A stretch of 18,229 nucleotides of DNA from an uncultured Prevotella sp. (GCA_900769055.1 CAAGFF010000073.1:1-18229), one strand, 5' to 3'; positions 1 to 7,686 are shown, numbered from the stretch's first letter. Translations and numbers: made by a program. The notes: generated by a model not told the origin, from the letters alone.

Positions 1-79
1 GTCTTTGTCTTTTTCCTAAAAAAGCTTAAAGTTGGGGAGTGGGGTGTTGTGGGGATGGTACGTATAGGATTTTTTTGTG

Positions 80-87
80 TAAGTTTG
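80..87 (+). promoter_or_regulatory. Possible -7 box for the REC-PPDK-like gene
   Basis: The sequence TAAGTTTG fits the Bacteroidetes -7 consensus TAnnTTTG and lies about 100 nt before the chosen start codon at 189. No TTTG sits 19-21 nt upstream, so the -33 half is missing. It is the best match in the first 188 bases. The rest of 1-188 shows no gene that I can support; the first bases may be the tail of an intergenic region. Confidence 0.3.
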
Positions 88-188
88 CAATTGGTTATCA
101 TTCCCGACCCTACACCTTATTATATATATACATCATGAGGTATGTCTGGGGTAGGGGATGTCATGGAAACCTAAACATCAATATAGAA

Positions 189-3146
189 ATGGAAAGCAAT
201 ATACCACAGGAGTGGAATAAGTTCTACCTGAAAGACGTGACGTTCGTCAATCTGATGATGCGCCGCGTGTACAACGTACTCATAGTTGCCAACCCCTACG
301 ACGCCTTCATGCTGGAGGACGACGGAAGGGTGGAGGAGAAGATATATAACGAGTATATGGAGCTTGGCCTCCGCTATCCGCCAACCTTCACGCAGGTCTC
401 CACTATCGAGGAAGCCGAGAAGGTGCTTACGACAACCAATGTGGACCTTGTGCTCTGTATGCCTGGCAATGCCGACAACGACGCATTCACCGTTGCCCGT
501 GCCATCAAGGGCCGTTTTCCTGACATCCATTGCATAGTCCTCACACCATTCTCTCATGGTATTACGCGCCGTATGCAGAACGAGGACCTGTCGATGTTCG
601 ACTATGTCTTCTGCTGGCTTGGCAATACCAACCTCATCCTTTCCATCATAAAGCTCATCGAGGACAAGATGAACATCGAGCACGACATCAAGGAGGCTGG
701 AGTACAGATGATACTCCTTGTTGAGGACTCGGTGCGCTTCTACAGTTCTATATTGCCCAACCTCTATAGCTACATACTCGTTCAGAGCCAGCGGTTCTCT
801 ACCGAGGCGCTGAACCGCCACTCGGCAACCATGCGTATGCGTGGCCGTCCCAAGGTGGTGCTCGCCCGTACTTACGAGGAGGCTATGGAACTGTACGAGA
901 AATACAAGGACAACACGCTCGGCGTAATCAGTGATGCCCGTTTCCCCTTGGGTGGCGAGAAGGACTCAGAGGCTGGCCTGAAGCTACTGCGCGCCATCCG
1001 TGCGCAGGACGAATACGTTCCGCTCATCATGGAAAGCTCCGACAGCGACAACCGTCAGCGTGCTGAGGCCGAGGGCTTCCGCTTCGTCGACAAGAACAGC
1101 AAGAAGATGAGCATAGACCTGAAGCGCATCATGGAGGAGCACATGGGCTTCGGCGACTTCATCTTCCGCAATCCCGTCACACGTGAGGAGATAGTGCGCA
1201 TACACAACCTGAAGGAGTTGCAGGACAACATCTTCAAGATACCGCGCGACTCCATGCTCTACCATATCTCGCGCAACCACATGAGCCGCTGGCTCTGCGC
1301 ACGTGCCATCTTCCCCGTGTCGGCATTCCTCAAGCAGGTGACATGGCATAAGCTACAGGACGTTGATGCCCACCGCAAGATTATCTTCGATGCCATCGTC
1401 CAGTACCGTCACATGAAGAACATCGGTGTCGTGGCAGTCTTCGACCGTGGCAAGTTCGACAAGTATGCCCACTTTGCGCGTATTGGCGAAGGCTCGCTCG
1501 GAGGCAAGGGACGTGGCCTCGCCTTCCTTGACAACATCATAAAGAGGCACCCGGAGTTCAGCCAGATGCCCGGTGTGACCGTCCAGATACCCAAGACCGT
1601 TGTGCTCTGCACGGATGTCTTCGACCAGTTCATGGAGCAGAACAACCTTTATCAGATAGCTCTCAGCGATGCTCCCGACGAGGAGATACTGGCTGCATTC
1701 CTGAAAGCACAGCTTCCCGACTCGCTGATAGACGACTTCTTCACCTTCTTCGAGGCTACGGGCAGTCCCATTGCCGTGCGCTCAAGCTCGCTGTTGGAGG
1801 ATGCCCATTACCAGCCTTTTGCCGGTATATACTCCACCTACATGATACCATGGCAGGATGACAAGTACGCCATGCTGCGTATGCTCGCCGCAGCCATAAA
1901 GGGTGTCTACGCATCGGTGTACTACCGTGACTCGAAAGCCTACATGACGGCAACGAGCAATGTCATCGACCAGGAGAAGATGGCCGTGATATTGCAGTCG
2001 GTGGTGGGCAAGAACTATGGCGACAGGTATTATCCCAATATGAGTGGAGTGCTGAGGTCGATAAACTATTATCCCATAGGCAACGAGACCGCCGAGGAGG
2101 GAATAGCGTCGCTGGCGCTGGGACTTGGAAAGTATATTGTTGACGGAGGACAGACCCTGCGTGTGTCGCCATATCATCCAGACCAGGTGTTGCAGACCTC
2201 AGAGATGGAGACAGCCCTCCGCGAGACACAGACAAAGTTCTATGCCCTCGACATGAAGCATGTGGGCGAGGACTTCAAGGTGGACGACGGCTTCAACATA
2301 CTCCAGCTCAAGGTGAAGGACGCCGTGGCCGACAACTCGCTCAACTACATCGCCTCCACCTACGACCCCTACGACCAGGTTATCCGTGACGGACTTTATG
2401 ATGGCGGGCGCAAGATAGTGTCGTTCTGCGGAGTGCTCCAGCAGGGAATAATTCCTCTGCCTCAGCTGCTTAGAATGTCCATGGAGTATGGTGCCGACTC
2501 CATGCGCCGTCCTGTGGAGATAGAGTTTGCCTGCAATGTCAATGCCGACCGTACGGCCGACTTCTACCTGTTGCAGATACGCCCCATCGTAGACTCCAAG
2601 CAGATGCTTGACGAGGATGTGGCCTCCATACCTGACAGCCGCTGCCTGTTGCGCTCGCATCGCTCGCTTGGTCATGGCGTGTGCGAGGACGTGTGCGATG
2701 TTGTCTATGTGAAGTACGATGATGACTTCAGTGCTATGAACAACTCGCGTGTAGCCGATGACATTGAGCGCATCAACCGTAAGTTCCTTGCCGATGACCG
2801 TGGCTACGTGCTTGTTGGACCAGGCCGCTGGGGTTCCAGTGACTCATGGTTGGGCGTGCCAGTCAAGTGGCCGCATATCTCTGCTGCCCGCGTCATCGTA
2901 GAGGTGGCATTGAAGAACTACCGCGTAGACCCAAGCCAGGGAACCCACTTCTTCCAGAACCTCACGAGCTTCGGCGTTGGATATTTCACTATCGATACCA
3001 ATACTGGTGACGGACTGTTCAGAAAAGAACTCCTCGACAGCATGGAAGCCATCGAGGAGACAGAATATGTAAGGCATGTGCGTTTCGACAAGCCCCTAAG
3101 AATACTTATGGACGGAATGAAGCAGGAGGGAGTGTGCCTGTATTAA
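189..3146 (+). CDS. Tandem receiver domains fused to a PPDK-type ATP-grasp module (PEP synthase-like, incomplete)
   Basis: Predicted cytoplasmic protein of 985 residues with no signal peptide. Residues about 26-160 look like a receiver fold that has lost the acidic pocket and phosphoacceptor. Residues about 172-315 look like an intact receiver: E179-D180, D249, S283/S284 and K302 sit where the phosphorylation residues belong. Residues about 430-800 match the pyruvate phosphate dikinase N-terminal ATP-binding region: glycine-rich GEGSLGGKGRG (433-443), AVRSSSLLED (529-538) and the closing LLQIRPI (794-800). The C-terminal tail has GPGRWGSSDSW (about 877-887) and SQGTHFF. I see no TSHA-type phosphohistidine domain and no PEP-binding barrel, so PEP synthase activity is doubtful although such proteins are often named so. 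Start: the open frame runs back to 39, but the ATG at 189 gives an N-terminus without the low-complexity leader. It converges with the GH30 gene. Function unknown. Confidence 0.85.
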   Translation: MESNIPQEWNKFYLKDVTFVNLMMRRVYNVLIVANPYDAFMLEDDGRVEEKIYNEYMELGLRYPPTFTQVSTIEEAEKVLTTTNVDLVLCMPGNADNDAFTVARAIKGRFPDIHCIVLTPFSHGITRRMQNEDLSMFDYVFCWLGNTNLILSIIKLIEDKMNIEHDIKEAGVQMILLVEDSVRFYSSILPNLYSYILVQSQRFSTEALNRHSATMRMRGRPKVVLARTYEEAMELYEKYKDNTLGVISDARFPLGGEKDSEAGLKLLRAIRAQDEYVPLIMESSDSDNRQRAEAEGFRFVDKNSKKMSIDLKRIMEEHMGFGDFIFRNPVTREEIVRIHNLKELQDNIFKIPRDSMLYHISRNHMSRWLCARAIFPVSAFLKQVTWHKLQDVDAHRKIIFDAIVQYRHMKNIGVVAVFDRGKFDKYAHFARIGEGSLGGKGRGLAFLDNIIKRHPEFSQMPGVTVQIPKTVVLCTDVFDQFMEQNNLYQIALSDAPDEEILAAFLKAQLPDSLIDDFFTFFEATGSPIAVRSSSLLEDAHYQPFAGIYSTYMIPWQDDKYAMLRMLAAAIKGVYASVYYRDSKAYMTATSNVIDQEKMAVILQSVVGKNYGDRYYPNMSGVLRSINYYPIGNETAEEGIASLALGLGKYIVDGGQTLRVSPYHPDQVLQTSEMETALRETQTKFYALDMKHVGEDFKVDDGFNILQLKVKDAVADNSLNYIASTYDPYDQVIRDGLYDGGRKIVSFCGVLQQGIIPLPQLLRMSMEYGADSMRRPVEIEFACNVNADRTADFYLLQIRPIVDSKQMLDEDVASIPDSRCLLRSHRSLGHGVCEDVCDVVYVKYDDDFSAMNNSRVADDIERINRKFLADDRGYVLVGPGRWGSSDSWLGVPVKWPHISAARVIVEVALKNYRVDPSQGTHFFQNLTSFGVGYFTIDTNTGDGLFRKELLDSMEAIEETEYVRHVRFDKPLRILMDGMKQEGVCLY

Positions 3147-3150
3147 GGGG

Positions 3151-3203
3151 CGATGTTTTCGATGTTTCGATGTTTCGGAGTTTCGAGTTTTCGAGGGTTC
3201 GAG
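3151..3203. repeat. Diverged 8-nt tandem array between convergent stop codons
   Basis: Units start with CG: one 9-nt unit CGATGTTTT (3151-3159), then CGATGTTT twice, CGGAGTTT, CGAGTTTT, CGAGGGTT and a final CGAG (3200-3203). The units drift from CGATGTTT to CGAGTTTT along the array. The array fills almost the whole 58-nt gap between the two stop codons (TAA ending at 3146 and the minus-strand TAG at 3205-3207). I see no T-tailed hairpin terminator here. Confidence 0.8.
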
Positions 3204-3204
3204 C

Positions 3205-4821
3205 CTACTCTTCCACTAACGTTGTGATGCTACGCGGAGCAAGTGTTATTGACGAGCTGGCTGTGCCCACAGGGGCAAGGCTCTCTGCCGAGATGTCCGA
3301 AGTGCGGTACAGCTTCCAGTTTCTGCTGTTGCCGTCCACGTTGATGTTTATTGGCAGAAGGCTCTCCGAATAGTTGATTGCCACAACAGCCAGTTTGCCG
3401 TCCTTGTTGCGGAAGGCTGATAGCATGGCTCCGTATGGGCGTGTGTCACCCTCGCTGACCTCGTTGCCCTTCTGGTCGAATGCCTTTATGGAAAGCCTTA
3501 CAGCACCCGGTCTGACGAAACGGCTGTAGTTGCCCATTGCCCACATCAGCTTAGAGTCTACCGCATGTCCCGTCTTCATGCCGTCATCAGAGTAAATCCT
3601 TATCAGTCCGTCCTTGTAGTTGCCGCCGCATGCGCGCCACCACGACCAGCTGCATGCGTTGCCATATACAAGGTCGTAGTGCATGACACGTGCTACGTAT
3701 AGCGCTGTCTTCATCGAGAAGTCGTAGTTGCCGCCACCGCCAATCTCCTCATCATTGCCCATTATGCATATCTCGCTCTGCCAGTATTTCAGGTTGTTCT
3801 TGGCCAGCGTGTCGCGTAGTCTGAGCCTTATGCTCCGCATGGTGTCTATGGGAGTGTTGGTCCAGTAGCTGTGACCGAGTACTATGTTGGGGATGTTTGG
3901 CAGTCCGTTGACAGAAATCTTCGCACTATCCTTGGTAAACAGCGTGCTGATGGTGTTGCCACGCTCCCATCCTGCCATGTATGTGCCAAGCAGGCATCTG
4001 AGGTCGGAGCTTTCGTTAAGTACAATCTCCGTCGACAGCTTGCCCTTCTTGAACGCCTTGCTCATCTCCTTTGCCAGACGGCTTATTTCCCTGTTGGTTG
4101 CCGGTGAGCCTTCCTGCTTTGGCCCCTGCCAGTTCCAGTGTCCGTCAGGCTCATTTACAGGACTTACGTAGTCAATCCTCACCCCATCGTGTTCCTCTAT
4201 TCCCTTTGTGGCCTTGGCAAGGAATGAGGCAAAGTCATCGAAGCAGTCGTCCTTGAGGTTTATTGTCCCGTCGCGGCCCGTGTTTGTTGCCAGCCCGTTC
4301 TTGGTGTACTGCACGGGAGCTGAGTTGCAGAACAGCAGCAGGTATGGCACGCCGCGTTCCTTTGCCAGCTTCAGGAATTGCCTCTGTCCCTGTTGTTTCG
4401 ACCAGTCCCATGTGCCGTCGGGCTGCAGCAGGCATTCCGTTCGGGTACCCCGGTTTATTTGTGACGAGTCGCCCTGTTCCCAACTTCCTGCGCCGAGGTT
4501 CATCCTCCATAGCGACAGTCCGATGCCCTTGGGCTTCCCTGTAACGTCGTTCTCGCAGCTGAACAGCCAGTCTGCAATCTGCCTCTGCTGTTCTTCCGGC
4601 CATAGGCCAAGGAACAGCATGCTCCATGCGTCCGATGCACCGAAATGCTCTATGGTCTGCTGCTCCTGAGTAGTAATTATCTGGAAAGTCTTTGGTGCAA
4701 AAGTGTCCGCCTTCCTTTGCCATCTCTTGCCCTTGTTCTGTGCAGAGACAGTTACAGTGGAAAGAGTCATGAGCAGTGCCAGCAACAGCCGGCAACATCT
4801 GTTGATAGTTTTGTCAGTCAT
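3205..4821 (-). CDS. Secreted glycoside hydrolase family 30
   Basis: 538 residues. A signal peptide covers about residues 1-28 (hydrophobic RLLLALLMTLSTVTVSAQ, cleavage after the SAQ region). The rest is a (beta/alpha)8 glycosidase followed by the beta-sandwich typical of GH30: start-of-domain GFGASDAW-like IEHFGASDAW (57-66), acid/base glutamate in SPVNEPDG (E224), nucleophile in KYWQSEICIMG (E350), and a C-terminal segment of about 100 residues rich in beta strands (from about 440). GH30 enzymes retain configuration and cut beta-linked glycans such as beta-1,6-galactan, beta-1,6-glucan, xylan or glucosylceramide. The subfamily, and so the substrate, cannot be told by eye. No lipobox cysteine follows the signal, so it may be soluble in the periplasm or exported. 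It is transcribed alone, from its own promoter at 4848-4855. Confidence 0.88.
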   Translation of the reverse strand: MTDKTINRCCRLLLALLMTLSTVTVSAQNKGKRWQRKADTFAPKTFQIITTQEQQTIEHFGASDAWSMLFLGLWPEEQQRQIADWLFSCENDVTGKPKGIGLSLWRMNLGAGSWEQGDSSQINRGTRTECLLQPDGTWDWSKQQGQRQFLKLAKERGVPYLLLFCNSAPVQYTKNGLATNTGRDGTINLKDDCFDDFASFLAKATKGIEEHDGVRIDYVSPVNEPDGHWNWQGPKQEGSPATNREISRLAKEMSKAFKKGKLSTEIVLNESSDLRCLLGTYMAGWERGNTISTLFTKDSAKISVNGLPNIPNIVLGHSYWTNTPIDTMRSIRLRLRDTLAKNNLKYWQSEICIMGNDEEIGGGGNYDFSMKTALYVARVMHYDLVYGNACSWSWWRACGGNYKDGLIRIYSDDGMKTGHAVDSKLMWAMGNYSRFVRPGAVRLSIKAFDQKGNEVSEGDTRPYGAMLSAFRNKDGKLAVVAINYSESLLPININVDGNSRNWKLYRTSDISAESLAPVGTASSSITLAPRSITTLVEE

Positions 4822-4847
4822 ATTGTTATTGTTTAGGTTATCTTGGG

Positions 4848-4855
4848 CAAAGATA
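4848..4855 (-). promoter_or_regulatory. -7 box of the GH30 gene
   Basis: Read on the minus strand, TATCTTTG matches TAnnTTTG exactly. It lies 26 nt before the ATG (4819-4821), which leaves a leader of roughly 20 nt. The -33 position carries only a TTCC-like half match. Confidence 0.7.
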
Positions 4856-4864
4856 CAAAAATAC

Positions 4865-4890
4865 TTCCATACACGGAAGCGAATATGGAA
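4865..4890. promoter_or_regulatory. Inverted repeat over the GH30 -33 region (possible operator)
   Basis: TTCCATA (4865-4871) and TATGGAA (4884-4890) form a perfect 7-bp inverted repeat with a 12-nt spacer. Its centre is near 4877, about 22 nt upstream of the -7 box, where a regulator would compete with or contact RNA polymerase. A smaller CTTCC/GGAAG hairpin (4864-4879) overlaps it. The operator role is inference. Confidence 0.4.
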
Positions 4891-5065
4891 AATAAGTTGC
4901 GATTAGTAAAGCGGTTTTGTTAAGTTGCGGGGGCTTAATGCAATTTATCCCGACAACCTCCGTTATTAAATAAATGGGGGATTGTTACTTCGTTGACAAG
5001 TTGGCAATCTTCTTACTCAAGTTAACTGTTCGATAGGCAAACTAATATATAGTCTACTTGCCCGC

Positions 5066-5179
5066 TCGGCTTTGCCGCTTCGCTCATCGAAGTTTCGGCT
5101 TTGCCGCTTCGCTTGTCGAAGTTTCGGCTCTGCCGCTTCGCTTGTCGAAGTTTCGGCTCTGCCGCTTCGCTTGTCGAAG
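5066..5179. repeat. 29-nt tandem repeat, four units, each of two mini-hairpins
   Basis: Units lie at 5066-5092 (5' end diverged), 5093-5121, 5122-5150 and 5151-5179. Each unit has CGGC-TTT/TCT-GCCG directly followed by CTTCG-loop-CGAAG, with loop CTCAT in the first unit and CTTGT in the others. The last two units are identical. An inverted single copy occurs at 7658-7686; 27 nt are identical between 5087-5113 and the complement of 7666-7692. If transcription of the permease starts upstream, the array lies in its 5' leader. Confidence 0.88.
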
Positions 5180-5182
5180 AAC

Positions 5183-5198
5183 TTGTCTACTCGTAAAC
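5183..5198. repeat. Two 8-nt units adjoining the 29-nt array
   Basis: TTGTCTAC and TCGTAAAC are the same 8-nt family as the arrays at 7623-7654 and 7745-7776. They follow the last 29-nt unit after a short AAC junction, as they also do at the second locus when read in the matching orientation. They end 14 nt before the permease start codon. Confidence 0.65.
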
Positions 5199-5212
5199 TT
5201 AAAAAATAAAAT

Positions 5213-6415
5213 ATGACACAAAAAAGACCAACTTTGACAGACAGGCGCTATGTAGTGCCCTTTGCACTCATAACCTCCCTGTTCTTCCTTTGGGGTTTCG
5301 CCAGGGCGATACTCGATGTTCTGAACAAGCATTTCCAGAATGCTCTTGATATTAGCCTTACTCAGTCGTCGCTCATTCAGGTGACTACGTATCTTGGATA
5401 TTTCCTCATGGCCATACCGGCTGGATGGTTCATCAACCGTCAGGGCTATCGTCGTGGCGTAGTGTTCGGCCTTGCCCTTTTTGCCCTTGGCTCACTGATG
5501 TTTATCCCAGGTTCCGCCATAGGCACTTTCTATGCCTTCCTGCTACCGTTGTTCGTCATCGGCTGTGGACTTGTGTTCTTAGAGACAGCCGCCAATCCCT
5601 ATGCCTCAGAGCTTGGTGACAAGGCTACAGCGTCAAGCCGACTGAACTTCTCGCAGTCGTTCAACGGTCTGGGCTGCCTGTTTGCCACTTATGTTGTGGG
5701 GCAGTTCCTCTTTGACGGTTCCAGCGATGGCGGCAACGTTGTTGTGCCATATACACTGTTGGGCATACTGGTGATGATTATCGCTGTTGTGTTCTCTCGT
5801 GTAAACCTTCCTGAGATTAAGCATGAGGAGACTGAGGAAGACCGCATAAAGGATACAAGGATTATGAAGCTGTTCAAGCATCATCCGATGTTTGTTTTCG
5901 GCCTGTTCTCTCTGCTCGCATACGAGATTGCTGAGATTTCCATCAACAGCTACTTCATCAACTTCGTTACCGGGCAGGGCTGGATGGACGACAATTCGGC
6001 ATCGATGGTGCTTACCATTGCTCTGGGCTTCTTCATGGTGGGCCGTTTCCTTGGCAGCTGGATAATGCGCCGCATACCAGCCGAGCGTATGCTGCTGTAT
6101 TGCTCGTTGGGCAGCGTGGCCTGCCTGGGAGTGGTGCTGCTCGACATTGGCCAGTGGTCGATGTATGCCCTGATAGCCAACTACCTCTTCGAGGCCATAA
6201 TGTTCCCGACAATCTTCTCGCTGTCGCTTCAGGGGCTTGGCAATCTCACAAAGAGTGCATCATCGCTTCTGATGATGACTCCCATCGGTGGCTGCTTCTT
6301 CCTGCTCATGGGCTATGTGGCTGACGAGACCAACCTGGTAGTGCCGTTCCTGATACCATTCGTGGGATATTTCATCGTGCTGCTCTATGCCTCTGAGTTG
6401 AGCCGCAAGAGCTGA
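5213..6415 (+). CDS. FucP-family MFS sugar:proton symporter
   Basis: 400 residues, very hydrophobic, consistent with 12 membrane helices of a major facilitator permease. The family is shown by the FucP-type helix 1 segment (SLFFLWGFARAILDVLNKHFQ), the inter-helix PAGWFINRQGYRRG, and the conserved helix 4-5 stretch ETAANPYASELGD followed by SRLNFSQSFNGLG. Characterised members import L-fucose, glucose, galactose or related sugars with protons; the substrate cannot be fixed from sequence here. It is somewhat shorter than E. coli FucP (438). The start ATG is preceded by an A-rich stretch rather than a Shine-Dalgarno site, normal in Bacteroidetes. The aldolase gene follows in the same direction after 198 nt but has its own promoter. 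The neighbouring exported glycosidases could supply the sugar (inference). Confidence 0.85.
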   Translation: MTQKRPTLTDRRYVVPFALITSLFFLWGFARAILDVLNKHFQNALDISLTQSSLIQVTTYLGYFLMAIPAGWFINRQGYRRGVVFGLALFALGSLMFIPGSAIGTFYAFLLPLFVIGCGLVFLETAANPYASELGDKATASSRLNFSQSFNGLGCLFATYVVGQFLFDGSSDGGNVVVPYTLLGILVMIIAVVFSRVNLPEIKHEETEEDRIKDTRIMKLFKHHPMFVFGLFSLLAYEIAEISINSYFINFVTGQGWMDDNSASMVLTIALGFFMVGRFLGSWIMRRIPAERMLLYCSLGSVACLGVVLLDIGQWSMYALIANYLFEAIMFPTIFSLSLQGLGNLTKSASSLLMMTPIGGCFFLLMGYVADETNLVVPFLIPFVGYFIVLLYASELSRKS

Positions 6416-6473
6416 GATGCATCTGACAACAGGGACGTTTGCCAATTCTGCTTTGCAAAACAGGCGTGTGGTT

Positions 6474-6508
6474 TTTGTAATGTGGCAATATTCAACTTTT
6501 TAACTTTG
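6474..6508 (+). promoter_or_regulatory. Possible upstream promoter of the aldolase gene
   Basis: TTTG (6474-6477) and TAACTTTG (6501-6508) fit the -33 and -7 boxes, but the 23-nt spacer is longer than the usual 19-21. It would give a leader of about 100 nt. It stands upstream of the better promoter at 6536-6566. Confidence 0.4.
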
Positions 6509-6535
6509 CCGAAACATTAATTAAACGCTCAACAT

Positions 6536-6566
6536 TTTGTAATGAGGAATTAAATTGTTAAATTTG
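6536..6566 (+). promoter_or_regulatory. Main promoter of the fructose-bisphosphate aldolase gene
   Basis: TTTG (6536-6539), a 19-nt spacer and TAAATTTG (6559-6566) match the Bacteroidetes promoter consensus fully. The leader to the ATG at 6614 would be about 43 nt. Confidence 0.8.
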
Positions 6567-6613
6567 CAGGCGTTTTAGATAAAGTAGTTTCGTTTAAATA
6601 TCAATAACAAGTT

Positions 6614-7615
6614 ATGGTAAATTACAAAGATTTAGGCCTTGTGAACACTCGCGAGATGTTCAAAAGGGCAGTAGCAGGCGGTTACGCTATTCCTGCTTTC
6701 AACTTCAATACTATGGAGCAGATGCAGGCCATCGTACAGGCTGCAGTAGAGACAAAGTCTCCAGTCATCATGCAGGTTTCAAAGGGCGCACGCAACTATG
6801 CCAACGCTACAATCCTCCGCTACATGGCTGAGGGTGCTGTTGCATACGCTAAGGAGCTTGGCTGCGAGCATCCTGAGATTGTTCTGCACCTTGACCATGG
6901 TGACAGCTTCGAGCTTTGCAAGGACTGCATTGACATGGGCTTCTCTTCTGTTATGATCGACGGCTCACACCTCCCATACGAGGAGAACGTTGCTCTGGCA
7001 AAGAAGGTTGTTGACTATGCTCATCAGTATGACGTAACAGTTGAGGCTGAGCTTGGCGTTCTCGCTGGTGTTGAGGACGAGGTAAGCGCTGCTGAGTCAC
7101 ACTACACAAAGCCTGAGGAGGTTATCGACTTCGCTACACGTACAGGCTGCGACTCTCTCGCTATCTCCATCGGTACTTCACATGGTGCTCACAAGTTCAC
7201 TCCAGAGCAGTGCACATTGGTTAACGGCGTGCTCGTTCCGCCTCCATTGGCATTCGACATCCTCGCCGAAATCGAGAAGAAGCTTCCTGGCTTCCCAATC
7301 GTTCTTCACGGTTCTTCTTCTGTTCCTATGGAAGAGGTTAACACCATCAACAAGTTCGGTGGTGACCTGAAGGCTGCTATCGGTATTCCTGAGGACCAGC
7401 TCCGTCAGGCTTCCAAGTCAGCAGTTTGCAAGATTAACATCGACTCTGACTCACGTCTGGCCATGACAGCTGCCATCCGTCAGTATATGGCTGAGCACCC
7501 AGACCACTTCGACCCACGTCAGTATCTGAAGCCTGCTCGTGAGAACATGAAGAAGATGTACATCCACAAGATTGTGAATGTGCTCGGTTCAGACGGCAAG
7601 CTTGCGCAGCAGTAA
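6614..7615 (+). CDS. fbaA: Class II fructose-bisphosphate aldolase
   Basis: 333 residues, cytoplasmic. It cleaves fructose 1,6-bisphosphate to dihydroxyacetone phosphate and glyceraldehyde 3-phosphate, and works in reverse in gluconeogenesis. Class II marks are clear: LHLDHGDS gives catalytic D94 and zinc ligand H95; SIGTSHG gives H190; VLHGSSS gives H232; VEAELG (143-148) supplies the conserved acidic site. Length and motifs fit the ketose-bisphosphate aldolase family used as the glycolytic enzyme in Bacteroidales; a tagatose-bisphosphate aldolase is the close alternative. Codon use differs from the neighbours (many GCT, GTT, TCT and CGT codons where they prefer GCC, GTC and others), as expected of a highly expressed gene. 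It has a strong promoter and a repeat-rich 3' region before the next terminator. Confidence 0.92.
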   Translation: MVNYKDLGLVNTREMFKRAVAGGYAIPAFNFNTMEQMQAIVQAAVETKSPVIMQVSKGARNYANATILRYMAEGAVAYAKELGCEHPEIVLHLDHGDSFELCKDCIDMGFSSVMIDGSHLPYEENVALAKKVVDYAHQYDVTVEAELGVLAGVEDEVSAAESHYTKPEEVIDFATRTGCDSLAISIGTSHGAHKFTPEQCTLVNGVLVPPPLAFDILAEIEKKLPGFPIVLHGSSSVPMEEVNTINKFGGDLKAAIGIPEDQLRQASKSAVCKINIDSDSRLAMTAAIRQYMAEHPDHFDPRQYLKPARENMKKMYIHKIVNVLGSDGKLAQQ

Positions 7616-7622
7616 TTTGTTA

Positions 7623-7654
7623 GTTGACGAGTAGACAAGTAAACAAGTATACGA
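7623..7654. repeat. 8-nt tandem array, left arm
   Basis: Four units GTTGACGA, GTAGACAA, GTAAACAA and GTATACGA follow each other directly from 7 nt after the aldolase stop codon. They pair with the opposed array at 7745-7776. Confidence 0.8.
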
Positions 7655-7657
7655 GTT

Positions 7658-7686
7658 CTTCGTCGAGCGAAGCGGCAAAGCCGAAA
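7658..7686 (-). repeat. Inverted single copy of the 29-nt two-hairpin repeat
   Basis: Read on the plus strand it is CTTCG-TCGAG-CGAAG, then CGGC-AAA-GCCG, then AAA: the reverse complement of the units at 5066-5179. Both stems are kept while the loop of the CTTCG hairpin differs from those at the other locus. The junction to the 8-nt units is also the same as at 5180-5182. The tail of a second unit follows at 7687-7692. Confidence 0.85.

Larger units (their letters stand above)
4822..5212. other. Intergenic region between the divergent GH30 and permease genes
   Basis: This 391-nt stretch holds the GH30 promoter and inverted repeat at its left end and the 29-nt/8-nt repeat element at its right end. 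Between them (4891-5065) I see AT-rich sequence, a few 8-nt-like pieces such as GTTGACAA, and no open frame worth calling. I could not find a convincing TAnnTTTG promoter for the permease gene. Confidence 0.6.

Noticed and set aside
39..188. N-terminal extension of the REC-PPDK-like gene
   Set aside because: It encodes a low-complexity leader that includes the possible -7 box; the ATG at 189 fits the protein better.
171..821. Long minus-strand open frame opposite the REC-PPDK-like gene
   Set aside because: Antisense shadow produced by codon bias of the clear plus-strand gene; no recognisable motif.
5066..5179. CRISPR array
   Set aside because: The 29-nt units are directly adjacent with no spacers, and no cas genes are present.
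6443..6477. Terminator after the permease gene (CTGCTTTGCAAAACAG hairpin with T run)
   Set aside because: The stem is short and AT-rich with a mismatch, and the T run is distant and doubles as a possible -33 box; too weak to call.
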